Assembly (NCBI RefSeq): GCF_000220395.1
Contig: NW_004086916.1
Span: forward strand, 1-64,000
DNA from: Ichthyophthirius multifiliis
Lineage: Eukaryota > Ciliophora > Oligohymenophorea > Hymenostomatida
DNA length: 64,000 nucleotides
Direction: 5' to 3'
The number at the start of each line of letters is the position of its first letter. Position 1 is the stretch's first letter. The notes beneath the pieces were generated by a model. It saw nothing but the letters and a program-made list of their open reading frames with translations. It searched no databases and was not told the origin of the DNA. Positions 25,800 through 41,400 of the stretch are shown piece by piece. The position numbers were made by a program, and so were the translations under genes.

Positions 25800-28700
25800 T
25801 CAAATAATATCATCTTTAAATAAAACTTTACATGCTTATAAAGCATTAAAAAACAATTAGAATTCATTTTATTAACTTATTAAATTTCTTTTAGATAAAT
25901 CACGTTACATATCCATCTTTTAATTTAATAATTTAAACAAAACAAAAATTAAATAAAAAATACTTCTTCTAGTTTTCTAGTCGATATTTATTTATCTTTA
26001 TCTCTACTTTAATTAGATAATTCTTAAATATTTTTTAATTGCTCATTAAATCTTTCATTTAAAACGTCTTACCAATGTAAACCTTTAAAAAGTTCTTCTA
26101 CTCCAAAAAGCTTAAGCATAAATTCTAATCCAATAATAAATCCATCGTCCTTATTAATTAATTATATAATGTTATTTTATTTTTTTAAAATTGTTGAAAA
26201 AAAACAAAACAAAACAAAACAAAAAGCAAAACAAAACAAAACAAAAAATTACATTAATAAAAGCCTAAGTATTATATCTTTAAGAAATCTTATCTTTTCC
26301 TATTAAAACATGATTAACATAATTCAAAGAAAGTGTAGGTACAAGATAATATAAATATTTAAAATGTTAAAAGGCTTCATTTTAGCTTAAAATAGAAAAT
26401 TATAACACTATTTTTTTAAGATAATCAGTTTTTGAAGAAAAGTTATTTCTTAACTAACTAATAATCTTATCTAATTCCTAACCTGCATTAAAGGTTGCTT
26501 CTCCACTTAAAGCTCCTAATGCCATATTAGCGAATGTTTATTCCTCACAAATTTAAGAAGGAAGAAATTCGATACATTTAGAGCAATAATTTAAACTAGC
26601 AGATTTAATTAATCTAACAAGGCCAAGTGCATTTCCTATTTAAGTCAAAAGTACTCTAAATTAATCTAAATAATTCTTTCCGTCGTCAAAATTTCCCAAT
26701 TTTTTTATTACTTTTTATAACTTCTCTGCCCTTTCGTAAATATATTTGTTATCATGTTATCCTTTGAATTCAAAGAACCATTTATCTTCTCTAATAAGAG
26801 TTTAATAGATAGTTTCTTGTCTTAAATAATCTGAAAAAAGCTTAATCTTAGATTTTAAATATACATAAAAACAATTAACTGTAGTATTTAAAATTCCTAG
26901 TCCATGTGTCCTTATAGAATCAGAAATTTGCTAAATTCCTACTGTTGTAACCTATTTTGATTCTAAAGTCGTAATTTCAGTAAATGATTAATTATGTAAA
27001 TTATATGCATAAGTATCAATAAACTAAGGAATATTTCTTAAAATGTTTAATATATCTAATTATCCTTATTCTAGGGTTTAACTAGGGATATAGACATTCA
27101 TAAGATTCAAATCGAAAACTTAATTTCCCAAAATTCTAAACTCTTCATAGGTTTCTTAATCATGCATGTTTATGGCGTTCATATTGTAAAATTTGTCGTT
27201 CAAATTTTCCATTATTTCCTTTTAAATGTCAATAATACAGTCAAATAATTACACGTTTTTCACATTTAATAATTAGGATATATTCTTTAGGTTATCTTTG
27301 AATGGATTTTTGCCCTATACTTTTTCTATTAGCATTACATGTATATTTATTCTTAAAAAATCTTCTATTTGTCGAGTTGTAGGAAGTATGTATTCTTTAT
27401 TAAAAACCTAAAGGACACTTTCTTTGAACGATTGATATAATTCTTACTAACTTTCTAAATGAAGAACAGATTTTAATAAAGGAACAGTATCATTTAGAGC
27501 ATTAGAAAAATAAGGAAATTTCGAAGCTAATAATGAGTTACTATAGAATTCTTTAAATAGAAAAGGAATAACATCTCTACATTAATAAAGAAAAGAAGAA
27601 TTAGTAATTTTTTAAAGTAAATATTCAATTTATGAAAGTGTTTTTATTTTCCAAAACGTATGTTTTAGATTTGCAGATTCAGTTTTATCTATAATATATG
27701 AAGAAAGCACAAAATTTAAAGAAAAATCAATTGTGGATATTTTTAATGCAGTAATAGGACCATTTTTTAGATTTTATAAAATATTTATAATAGCAGCTAT
27801 AAATTCACTATAGGCTGGCTTTTTATTTTTTGAGTCTATTTTTTATAGTTTTTCAAGAATATTCATCATTTATACTACTATTGATTTTGTTAAATGTTTT
27901 ATCATAATAAAAGGCTAAAAGGCCTCTTTTTTATTCTCAAAAATTTAAAGGACTGCTTTTTAGATTATTATTCCTTATAATAAATGCTTAAAAATATCAG
28001 GATCCATAGGAATTGACTCATTAATATGCAAAATAAGATTAGTAGAAATCATATTCTTTAATTAGGAACATAAAAGTAAGGCTTTTATAAGTAATTTGGT
28101 TCTATAGCTTATATATTCATCTATAATAGCCATTCTTTTAGATTTATCCCCATTATTGTTTGCTAGAGTTATATTAGAGGTAAGAATAGATTCCATTCTA
28201 GAAATCCATATGGAAAATTCAGTATAAAAATAATTAATTTTACTTCCTATTAAATCGTCTTGTTCTGCTACATATCTTTTTAAAAAAGTATCAGGTTCAG
28301 CTGGATCTAAAGAATGTTTTTTTGATAAAGGACACACATCAGATAAAAACTTATATACATAACAATATACATGAGAATAAGCCTCTATTATTGGGCATTT
28401 TTTTTACAAACTCCATATCAATCTAAAGGGTTTTTTGTCTTCTCTTTTAGGAAAAATATATCTAAAAAAAGCATAAGTATTAATAAAATAATAAAACTCT
28501 TTTCTTTCTAAAATTTCAGTAGGAGATTCTATAATATCAGTATAATTCTAGATTTCCTATTTAATATAAAGCTCAAAAAGTTCAATTAAATCTTTATTAT
28601 TGACTAAAAGAGTCTCATTTTCTTATTTTAATTTATCTGAAGATTTCGTTACGTTATTTTCATAGTTCAATTTTAAAACTTCCTATACACAATTTCCACT

Positions 28701-29654
28701 TAAAATAGTCTTGTCTAATCTCGCTATTATTTTCTCGAATTTTTTAAAATTTCTAATGCCTGTTCCATATTTTAATGGTTCTGTCGAAACTATTTTAACC
28801 ATTCTTTTATAAAAATTCCAATGTTCTTGTAATTTCTAATTCTAATTTACACAACAATCTAATGTATGTATTGCTGATAAACCCTTTCCTATAGATCTAA
28901 GCACTGAAAATAAATTCACATTTTTGAATATTGTCTTATAAATATCTTATTTTTTATAATAAATTACATTTAATTAGTTTATTATATTAAACAATAAAGA
29001 CATTATTCTTTTTACTAAATCTAAACATTACTTTAAAACAGAAAATATTCTTGATATTTCATACTCTGCTTATCCTTCGTTTAATTGTTCTTTATCTTCA
29101 TCTTCTTTTTGATCTTATTTTATTGGTCTTTCTCCATACATACATATTGCTGAGTATATTCTATTCTCGAAAGTCTCACATATTTTACTTATTTCAGTAT
29201 CCAAAAAAGTAAATGTAGATGATATTTTATCATATAATTTACATGGAGTATCATTTATATCAAATAATGCTTGTTTTGTGGTAGTAGGCTTTTTTTTTAA
29301 AAAAAATATAAAAAATATTTATATTTTTTTCATTTATTATTAAAATATTTTATTATACATAAAAAACTATATTTAAAATATCAAATGAACACTCACCGAT
29401 TTATATTTAGTGCTATTGTTCAAAATTTTTAGTCTTTTCTATATATTAATTATAAAACTAGTTAAATTTCTCAAAGTAATCTTCGTATGGCTTTACTAAT
29501 GATATTTTTATATCTATATTTTTTATTTTTTATTACTTGCTTTTATTTCTACTTTAACATTTTAAGTAGAAACTTCATCAATAAAATCATCATCATCTTC
29601 ATCATCACTAAATGGATTTTAGGATTTTATACTTTAAGCTGGTCTGCTTGTCAT
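25800..29654 (-). CDS. WASHC4: WASH complex subunit 4 (SWIP/strumpellin-interacting) homologue
   Basis: Five exons, complement(25800..25916, 25964..26149, 26253..29288, 29368..29495, 29537..29654), total 3585 nt and 1194 aa, close to the about 1170-residue animal protein. Identification rests on the C-terminal third. It has TQIGNALGLVRLIKSASLNY, then VPTLSLNYVNHVLIGKDK, then DDGFIIGLEFMLKLFGVEE..FKGLHWQDVLNERF. The last exon carries the conserved helix ending NALQACKVLFKDDII. The N-terminus is acidic (DDEDDDDFIDE). In the pentameric WASH complex this subunit scaffolds Arp2/3 activation on endosomes for retromer-linked sorting. The first intron is only 41 bp. The last-but-one intron (26150-26252) contains a CAAAA repeat. 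The other WASH subunits are not in the window. Confidence 0.88.
26196..26247. repeat. (CAAAA)n microsatellite inside WASHC4 intron
   Basis: Two blocks of pentamers interrupted by a GC dinucleotide, lying wholly within the 103-bp intron. Confidence 0.85.
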
Positions 29655-32309
29655 ATATTTTAGTGTTATGCTTATTATTATTTTATTTTTATTCTAAAAG
29701 AATTTAATATTTTATTTTTCTTATAAAAATAATTAATTATTTATAAATATTGCCTTATAGTACTTATTTTATATATATTTGTAATGTCATTGAATGAAAA
29801 AATAAATAAAAAATTTAGATATTTGCAACATAATAAAATGATTTTAAAAATAATATAATTATTTTCAAAAAGATAATAATTGTAATCCAAAATTTTAATA
29901 TATTTTTAAAAAAATACTTAATATAAAGTATTTTTAAATGATTATTTTTTAATTAAAATTGATTAAATTAATATATTAATATTTTTATTTTTATTAAACA
30001 AATATAAAAAATAAATATATATATTAATTAAAAATATAATAAATATATATATATTTTATATTATTTCTTTTACTTATTTTTAATAAATATATAAAATAAA
30101 AATATTAAACTTTTATGTGATAATGCTTATTTATTTTCTAATTTTCCATTAAATCAATATTTTATTTTATATGTATGTTAAATTCAATCTTTAACATGAT
30201 TTATTTATTAATATATATGAATTATTTTTAATAAATATACTTAAAAAGAGTTATAAATAAGTTATTTAATAAATAAATTATTTATATTTTAATTCTTTTT
30301 ATAATTAATATATTTAATTTATTATTTAAAAAAATAATACTATTTTAATTAAAATTCTAAATCTTAAGATAGTCTATAATTAAATGAAAAAATGGTTATT
30401 TTTTATAAAGAAATAATATAAAAATAATTAAAATATACTTAAAATAACTAAATAAAAGTGTAAAGTTAACTCTAAAAAACCGAAATACTAAAATAAATGA
30501 ATAATTATAAATTTAATTTTTCATAATTACTATTTAATATTCAATATAATCAAAAATAAATTTTAACTGGTTTATATTAAATGATATTAAATACTATTTT
30601 TTTATTAAAAAAAAAAAAACTTATTAAGCAAATCTAATAAATTTAATTAAATAGTTTATTTACTTTTTCCTTTAAATTGAATTTTTAAAAAAAATCTATC
30701 AATATAGAAATAACGAAGTTAGATTAAAAAATAAATAAGTTTAAGTTTATAATAATATTGAAGTAATACTATATTATGATAATTAAATTAACATTTTCAA
30801 ATTTAAACATACTGATAGTTTAAGGTGTTGGGAAGGGTTTAAGATCAGATTGAGAATTGTTGTTAGATATCAATTTTGGTTGTTTTCAGATTTAGAGATA
30901 TGGGTTTAAGCTATATTTGGGGCTTAAGTTAAAGTTGTTTTAAATTTTTCGATTTTATTGAGTTTGGTGTTATTTGAATGTTGTTTATATTATTAAAGAT
31001 TATTTTATTTTTTTTGAGAATTTTTATAGACTATTTTTAATTTTGGACTTTTCAGATTTTATATCAATTTATAAATTTTCTAATATTTTTTAAAAAAATA
31101 TTATATTTATTTAAAATAATTTTTTTTAAAAAAAAAAATTATTTTTACCATTGATTTTTATTATTTTATATATTATTATTATTATTTTTTGAAAAAAAAT
31201 GAATATTTTTTATATAAATATATTAAAAAAAAATATTTATAATCAAATTTAAAGATTTAATATTTAATTAAAATGTAAAATTTTAATAGTATTCTTAGTT
31301 AATATTCAATTTAATTCTTAACTTTAGTCAAAAAATCTAGTATAAAATATTCAAAATATAAAAAGTATAGCTAGTATATATAGTATAAAAATTATAGAAT
31401 TTATATCATATATAATATATTAATTATATTAAGAATTAATAGAAAAATTAATATTAATTTTTATAATCAAAAGGATCTAAAATAGAAAATATTTAAAACC
31501 GTAATAGAATTAGAATATATATTATTGGTTTATTTTATTAAAAACATAGTTATAAAAATACAATATTTTAGATGAATATTATATTTTTTAAAAAATATTG
31601 AATATTATATTTATATATAATTTGATTTTTAAGAATTATAATTTTTTATTTGTTAAATATATTATATAAATTTAAATTATTATTATATAATTATTTTACT
31701 TTTTGACCAAAAGAAATTATTTATAATAATATAAATAATTAATTTTTTTTTTATTTTTATTAATATCATAATAAAATAAATTGTTAATATTAATATTATA
31801 TTATATATTTATATATCTTTGTTTTTAATTTTATATATCTGTTAAATAATTTTAATTAAATTTTCTTCATATATATTGTATATTTTTTTATATTTTGTTA
31901 ATACATTTTAATATATTTATTAAAAATATTATTAATAAACCAAAATTATATAATATTTGGTTTTTTTATTTTTAAATTAAAATATTTTTTTTTTAAATTA
32001 AAAAAATATTCTTAAATAATTAAATTAAAGCTTTTAATTTTAAATTCATAAGAAAATACAATATTTAAATTTGTTTAAGTATAATATATAACTAAAATAA
32101 AATTTTAAATGTTAGTTTATGAATTATTTTAAATATATAATTAACATTATAAGTTTTATTCTTTTTTTTTAATAGAAAAAACAATAAAAGAAATAAAAAA
32201 ATATAAAATTAATTTCTCTTTTTATATTTTTCTTAATTATTTTAATATTTTACATATATATATATATATATATTTATAATTAAAAAATATATTAATTATA
32301 AATTAAAAC
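29655..32309. other. Divergent intergenic region with a G-rich island
   Basis: 2.65 kb between divergent genes. It is almost all A/T except about 30822-30990, where the plus strand is unusually G/T-rich and C-poor. No gene is supported. Confidence 0.5.
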
Positions 32310-34642
<2,333 letters not shown>

Positions 34643-34951
34643 AAGAAAAGAAGTTAGATATTATATTTAATGTAAAATAAAATAAATTAAATGAAATATT
34701 TAATTATAAATATATTTTTTTTATTATTTATGTTCTATGTGTATTTATTTATTTTCAGTGTTAATCATGAAAATATATAAATGAATTTTTTTTTTTTTTT
34801 TAACAATAAAATTTATAAATATTTTTTTTTAAAAAAAAAAAAAAAAAAACATTAAAATTATTCGTCAAATTAATAATCATTTTTTTATAAAAAAATAATA
34901 ATAAATAAAAACATAAAAACGGATAATAATTTTTTAAATTATTTTATATTT
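34643..34951. other. Convergent intergenic spacer
   Basis: 309 bp with poly-T and poly-A runs between the kinase and glucosidase stops. Nothing else is visible. Confidence 0.55.
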
Positions 34952-37900
34952 TCAGTAATTTATCAAAATTTTATTCGACTATGATAAATTAATAACTTTT
35001 TTAAATATTAAATTGATATTATAGCTATAATTATATTCAGAAAATAAAACATTTTCATTATCAGTATTATCTAATATTTTATCAGGGAAATCATATATAG
35101 AAATAGAATTTATTATTATTGATTTTAATTAATTATTTTCAATATAACTACTAAAATTAATAGATTTATCTTAAGTGTTTACTATAACTTTTATATCAAT
35201 TATACAATTAGAATTAGGGTTAAATTACTTATCACAAGAATCCCTTATTTCAATCTCATCATTAAAGTTCTATAAGTTTAATAAATTTCCTTCACATTAA
35301 TATTTATTCTTTTCCGATGTTTAAGACAAAGCACAAATAAGTTTGAATTTATTATCTAAATCTTTTACTGTTTATACATTATGAGAGCTTTATATCCCTA
35401 TTAAAGATCCTTCTCTAACAAACAAAGGGACAAAATCTTCAAGTCCATTAATAATTGTAACAAATTATCCAGTTTATCTATCTTTGGTAATTTTATTTCC
35501 AGTATAGAAATCAAACCTTTAAAAAATAAAAAAATAAAAAAATATATTAATTAATACCATTATCCTTAAGGGAAATAAGCTTATACTTCTTAAGTATTTT
35601 CGAACAAAACAGGAGTTGATAAAAGTTCTTTACCAAGCATGAATTAATAATTAAGTATTTAGTCTTTATAGCAATAAGGATCATCCGGAAATTCAAAGAA
35701 AAGAGGTCTATAAACAGTACCAACATGATTTGTTTTAACAAAAAGCATAAAATAATGTTTCAAAATTTAATAACGAAGTTTCAAATTTTTAATTGCTGTA
35801 TTTTCTACTTATTATCCTAAATTATAAAACTCTTATTCTTTAGCCTAATCATGGTTATGATTCCTCATAAAAGGTTACAAACTAGACAATTAGATCCATC
35901 TTTAACATAATTCTTTTTATGTATTTCCCATAAAACCGCATACATCAGCACCAGCGAATGGCATTCCATATAAGCCTAAATTTACAATACTTACTATAGA
36001 TATACGTAAAAAATTCCAATCAGATAAATTATCTCCAGTCCATTTAAATGCATATTTACCACTTCCTGGAAAAGAACTTCTTGTCAATATAAAAGGATAA
36101 ATCTTTTTTATTTTATCAGCTATCAATGTATTATATGTATGATGATTATCTAAAAGTCCATATATATTATGAACATCTTTATGTTCATATTTACCATAAT
36201 GTAATAAATGATATGCTTTAATATTATTTTTAAATAAATAAATAAATGTTTATATATACATAAAAATAAATATATAAATATATAATATATAAATATATAA
36301 ATATTTAATATATATAATTATTTTCTATTATTATATATATAAATTATTTATATTTATAATTAAATTCATATATATTTTTTTTTTATATACGTAATGTTTT
36401 CAAATTCAAATCATAATTATAACCTCCTATTTAGTAAGGAATTTCATATTTTTAATTTATATATTCTGGATCATCTATTTTTATTTTAATTAAATTTTAT
36501 TTAATATATATTACTTTATTACTTTATTGTTAATTAAAATCTATCCATGTACATTCTCCATTACAAAAGTTAGCTGGTTCATTCATATCTATCCAAATTC
36601 CACTAAAATTAACTTTTGAATGTAGTTCTTCCATCATTTGTTACCAATATACAGAACTATTTGGATGTAAAAAATCAGGGAAATAAGAATCGCCAGGCCA
36701 TACATATCCTTTAAAGTATTTTCCTGTTTAAGGAGATTTACAAAAAATATCCATTTCAATTCCTTTTTTTAATGCATTATCTCCTGCAAAAGGATGTACA
36801 CCTACAGCAACATCTACTATTGGAATATAATTAATATTATATTTTTCATGGAAATTTTAGAAAAACTCTTTTGAAAATAAATGAAAATTAACTGAAAAAG
36901 TCTATTTATTTATCATAAAATCAATATCTGACCAAATTGCTATTTTTGTTTTGTTTTATTTAATTTTAATAAAAATATCTTAATATTTTAATTTTACAAT
37001 CCAATGGAATGCCATGTCTTCTATATTATTTTATTACTTATATCAATTTATCACTAGTAGAGTATCCCCATCTTGATTAATGAAACCCAAAAGCCCTTTT
37101 TAAATAAAAAATAAATAAATAATTGAATAAAAATATACCAAAAAGGTGGTAAAATATGTCCTCCTCCTAAATAATTATGATATTATTAAATACATTATTC
37201 AGCATTTTTTTCACACATAAAAATTTTGAAATGAAGAATTCCTCCAACAGCTCTAAATTAGATTTAATTTTTTTCAACTTTAATATCTATTGGAGAAGAG
37301 TTTTTAAAAAATACGAGATTGAAATTTCCTGATTTTTCTCTAACTAAATACATAGGATGTGAACTATATACATTTTTTGGAGGTTATTATCCATCTTCTA
37401 TAATACCTACATCATCTCTTGCAAATAAAGTATATATACCTTCCTTTATTTTAAGATTGGGATTGTTTCTCTCCCCTATTCCAAAAAGATTTTAGCTTGG
37501 CAGAACAGTGGTAAACTCTAAATACTTATCTGAAAAAACAAAGCTTTATTAGCTGTTAAAAATTGTTTCAGATGTATCTTTTCTTTTTATTTTAAATTAA
37601 AACTCCTAATTTTTTAATGATATAGCATCTATAATGAAATTAGCATTGTCTATTTTAGGTATATCTTCATCTTTTAAATCTCTATATAAGTTTTCAAAAG
37701 GTTTGATTTTTGGGAATGTATATCTATTTGGATTATCTATGTCAGTCATACGAACGTCAATTTAAGTGTTTGACTCTGCTTTTATTTGAAATTTTATGTT
37801 TTTGATATGTGGGGAACTGGGATTATTATAGTATTATGAATTTGTTCCTATTTTTAAAGTTTAAGAGTTAAATTCTAAAGAAGCTTAATAATTAATTTTT

Positions 37901-37980
37901 GTGTTTAAAGTTATTTATTTTATTGTATAAGCAGAAAAAATAATTTTTATTAAGAATAAAAGAAATAATAATTTTATCAT
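34952..37980 (-). CDS. Glycoside hydrolase family 31 alpha-glucosidase (lysosomal/secreted acid glucosidase type)
   Basis: Five exons, complement(34952..35516, 35558..36215, 36391..36939, 36998..37095, 37139..37980), total 2712 nt and 903 aa. It has a signal peptide ([19 protein letters not shown]). The family 31 blocks are in order: [39 protein letters not shown] and [12 protein letters not shown]. Next is [17 protein letters not shown] with the nucleophile Asp, then [14 protein letters not shown] and [20 protein letters not shown] (acid/base region), then [19 protein letters not shown]. It should hydrolyse alpha-1,4-glucosidic bonds of glycogen or maltose in lysosomes or outside the cell. 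A 48-bp GT..AG segment at 36475-36522 could be an in-frame intron, giving 887 aa. The 173-bp intron at 36216-36390 is TA-rich. It is divergent from the PAS protein gene. Confidence 0.95.
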
Positions 37981-38309
37981 ATTTTTTTTTTAATTTTTTT
38001 TTATTATTTGTTTATATTTAAAAAAATTATTTTATATTTATGTTTTTAATCTATTACTTTAATTATTATTTAACTTTTTAATAAATGCAAATAATTGATA
38101 TTTTAAAATATTAATACAATAAAAAATATATTATCTAAAAAATTTAATAAAAAAAATATTTATGTATATGCAATTTTTTTTATTTATTTAAGCTAAAATA
38201 TATAAAATTAACAAAAAAATCAAATTATATAAAAATATTGATATATAACTAAATAGTTAAATAATTTTTTTATAAATAAAATTAAATTCAAATTTTGAAA
38301 TTAACTATA

Positions 38310-38357
<48 letters not shown>

Positions 38358-38443
38358 TTATATATATTTATATATTAATATCTAAATAACTTTTTATATT
38401 CATATTTAAACTTTAAAAGTCATTATACTTTATAATTATATTA
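37981..38443. promoter_or_regulatory. Divergent promoter region, GH31 and PAS-protein genes
   Basis: 463 bp of A/T-only sequence with a (TA)n tract at about 38308-38375. Both promoters must lie here, but no specific element is recognisable. Confidence 0.4.
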
Positions 38444-41400
38444 ATGGATGAAGTATAAGCAAATAAATAATAAAATAATTCAAATAATTTATTTAAAGAA
38501 TAATAAGGAATTGAATAATATATATAAAATTTAAAATTAATATCTTTTAATGTATTATTCATTTTGTTAAAAGATGAAGGAGAAGAAAATATTTTAGTAA
38601 TTTTATTAAAAAAAAAAATATTTAAAAAAAATTAGAATTTATATTTTGCGACTGCTATGGATTATTTACAAATGTATTCATTTCCTTTTTATGTTAAGAT
38701 AACACATATTTGGAAAGCAACAGACTTTTTAACTATAGTTTTTGATTTTTTTAATTTATTTAGTATCCAGAAGTATATGCCCCGTATAAACTATTCAATG
38801 TATTTATGCTCTATATATTTTTTGAATTTTATCGTACTATTAATTATAGTAGATATAATATATGTGTCTTATTCATTTTCAAAAAAAAAATTTTCTATGA
38901 TGTGGCCTCTAACAGTTTTACGTTCTGTTGCTTCTTTATGTGTAACAGTATTTTTTTTACCTATTACTGAAACTTTAATATCTATAGTGCAATGCGAAGA
39001 TTTAAATGGGTAACAGGTACTCTAAATATTTCCTGATGATGTACTTTGTTGGTAAGGTTGGCATTTAGTTCATGCATTAATTTCTAGTATGTTTAATTTA
39101 ATATTTATGACTTTTTCAACAATAGTTGCTTTGACATATTTCGAGCCTAAAATGACATCTGGTAATAGAACTGCTAGATAAAATAGTAGAGGAGAGGTTG
39201 TATTTATATTAAACAAAGTTGTTTGTTAGATTCTTTTTTCATTCCTAACTTAAGGTAATGATTGGTTTTTTGTACTATTGTTATTTTTCCTTTCTCTTGG
39301 GCTACATTCTGTATATAATATGGGAGATCCTTATTATGATGAAGAAGTTGGAAAATTCTATAAAGTCGTAACTACTTATTATTTATGGACTAATTTTAAT
39401 TTACTTTTAAGTTAAATATTATCCGGCACTTCTTTTAATGGAGGTCTTATATCTTGGCTTATTGGATTACCTTTTATTGTTCTTATCATGATTACTGAAA
39501 AAAAAAGCAGAATAGATACACTTATCAGATCTTAAATGAAATTTAGAAGCGGCGAATAGATTTAAGGGCATTTAAGATACATATTGTAACTTATTGGTGA
39601 CTAAAAAAAAGATAAAAATGCTTATATGTTACTTATAGGATATGTAGAAAAACATAAGGAAATTTGTCAAGAAGAAGATTGCCCTTTAAAATAAAAAAAA
39701 TAAAAAAGAAAAAATGTCTAAGAAAACGAAATGGAAGAAACTTGTTTAAATTTATTAAAAGTAAATAATAAACTAAATATATATTTTTTCATTATAAAAC
39801 CAAAAAAAGGAAATCGATAGAATGTATTAAAATGGACTAAAAAAGTTCCCTTCTTGTACAAGTCTAAGAATATCTTATGCTTTCTTTTTAATGGAACGAA
39901 TGAAAAATAAAGTAAAAAATAAAATAAAAAATAAAATAAAAAATATTAATAAAAGAGAGATAAATCTTATTAATAATTTAAAATTGCAGAAACAAGTAAA
40001 CCTTCTTTTGATTAGTAATTTATTATATACAGATATAAAAAAATTATGGATGAAAACCTAGATTAAATAGAAAACGAGAGTTCAGAAAATGATATAGTAA
40101 AACTAATTGCCTTTGATTCCCATCTCTAATAATGTGAAGAATATATGAAAATTTCTGCACAGATGCATAAAGAGTTTTGGGCTGAATTAAAAGAGGAAAA
40201 TCCTGCTTTGTCAAAATTGAATATAATAGGTTCTAGAATTAGTTAAACAGTTCATGAAGCTAGATCTCATTACAATGATATTCAAAAAATAAATCCTCGA
40301 GTATTTTAGACTATAAAAGTATTTGGAAAATTCTTAATAAACGTTCTAAATGATAAAGAAAACGGTTTATAACTACTTGAAAAAGCAAAATAAATATCAT
40401 AATAAGAAGAATAAAATGAAGATAAAAACAATGAAGGAATTAATGAAGATTACAAAAGTGAGCCTGTAGCATATTCCGTAATAACAAACAAAAAAGGAGA
40501 ATATGGCTATATATAAAGCATAAACCTTCTTTTTTGTATTTTATTCGGATATTAAAAAGAAGAGTTAATCGGCAAGAAAATATAAATGATAATTCCAAAT
40601 TTATATTAGTAAATTCACGAAACTTTACTTTAAAGATTTTACGAAAATATAACTTTAGGAATATTCGAATCTAATTATATTGGTATAGATTAATATAAAT
40701 TCGGCAGAAATAAAAATGGATATATATTCCCTATTTTTTATAGAGTAAATCTATTATTGGAAGACGGTTATACTTTTATTGTTAATTACAAAGTGGATAA
40801 ATTCATTAAGAATACATTCTTTTTATTAACCGATCAATAAGGAATTATTACTGATATTTCTACATCTGTTATTCTAAATTTTGACATGGATTATTAAATG
40901 ATTAAAAAAAACAATATAGATATAGAAAGTATAATTCCTGATTGGAAAACATAGAATTAATTTAAAGAAAGAAATGGTAAATAATTCACATATTTAACTA
41001 ACTCTCATAAAGAAGTCGTTTATAACTGCACTATATATTAAATCTGGTTGTGTATTAATTTTTTAGAAGAAGAAATAGAAGAGAATATACATAAAAACGA
41101 TATTATTGGTTTCACTTTTAAATTCGATAAAATAGAAAAGCCGACTTAAGAAGCTAAAGAAAATACTAATAACATAAATTATTTAAATTTGCATTAGAAA
41201 AAGGTTTAAGAAAATCCACAAAAATAAAATAATACTCCTCTTGTAAGGCCTAAAAATACAAATAAACAAATCGATAGTTCTCCTAATGCATTAAACATTA
41301 GTTATTCTTTAAAATAGAAGCAATTATTTGGTAAATAAATTATTTAGGATTAATTGGATTATTCCATAAATAATAATAATAATAATCAAAGTGTTGATGA

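Noticed and set aside
29498-29536. 23-bp intron in the WASHC4 gene
   Set aside because: A 41-bp intron using the next AG (29496-29536) keeps the same frame and fits the intron sizes elsewhere better.
30815-30995. Telomere-repeat or telomerase RNA origin of the G-rich island
   Set aside because: There is no tandem GGGGTT and no CAACCCCAA-type template on the opposite strand.
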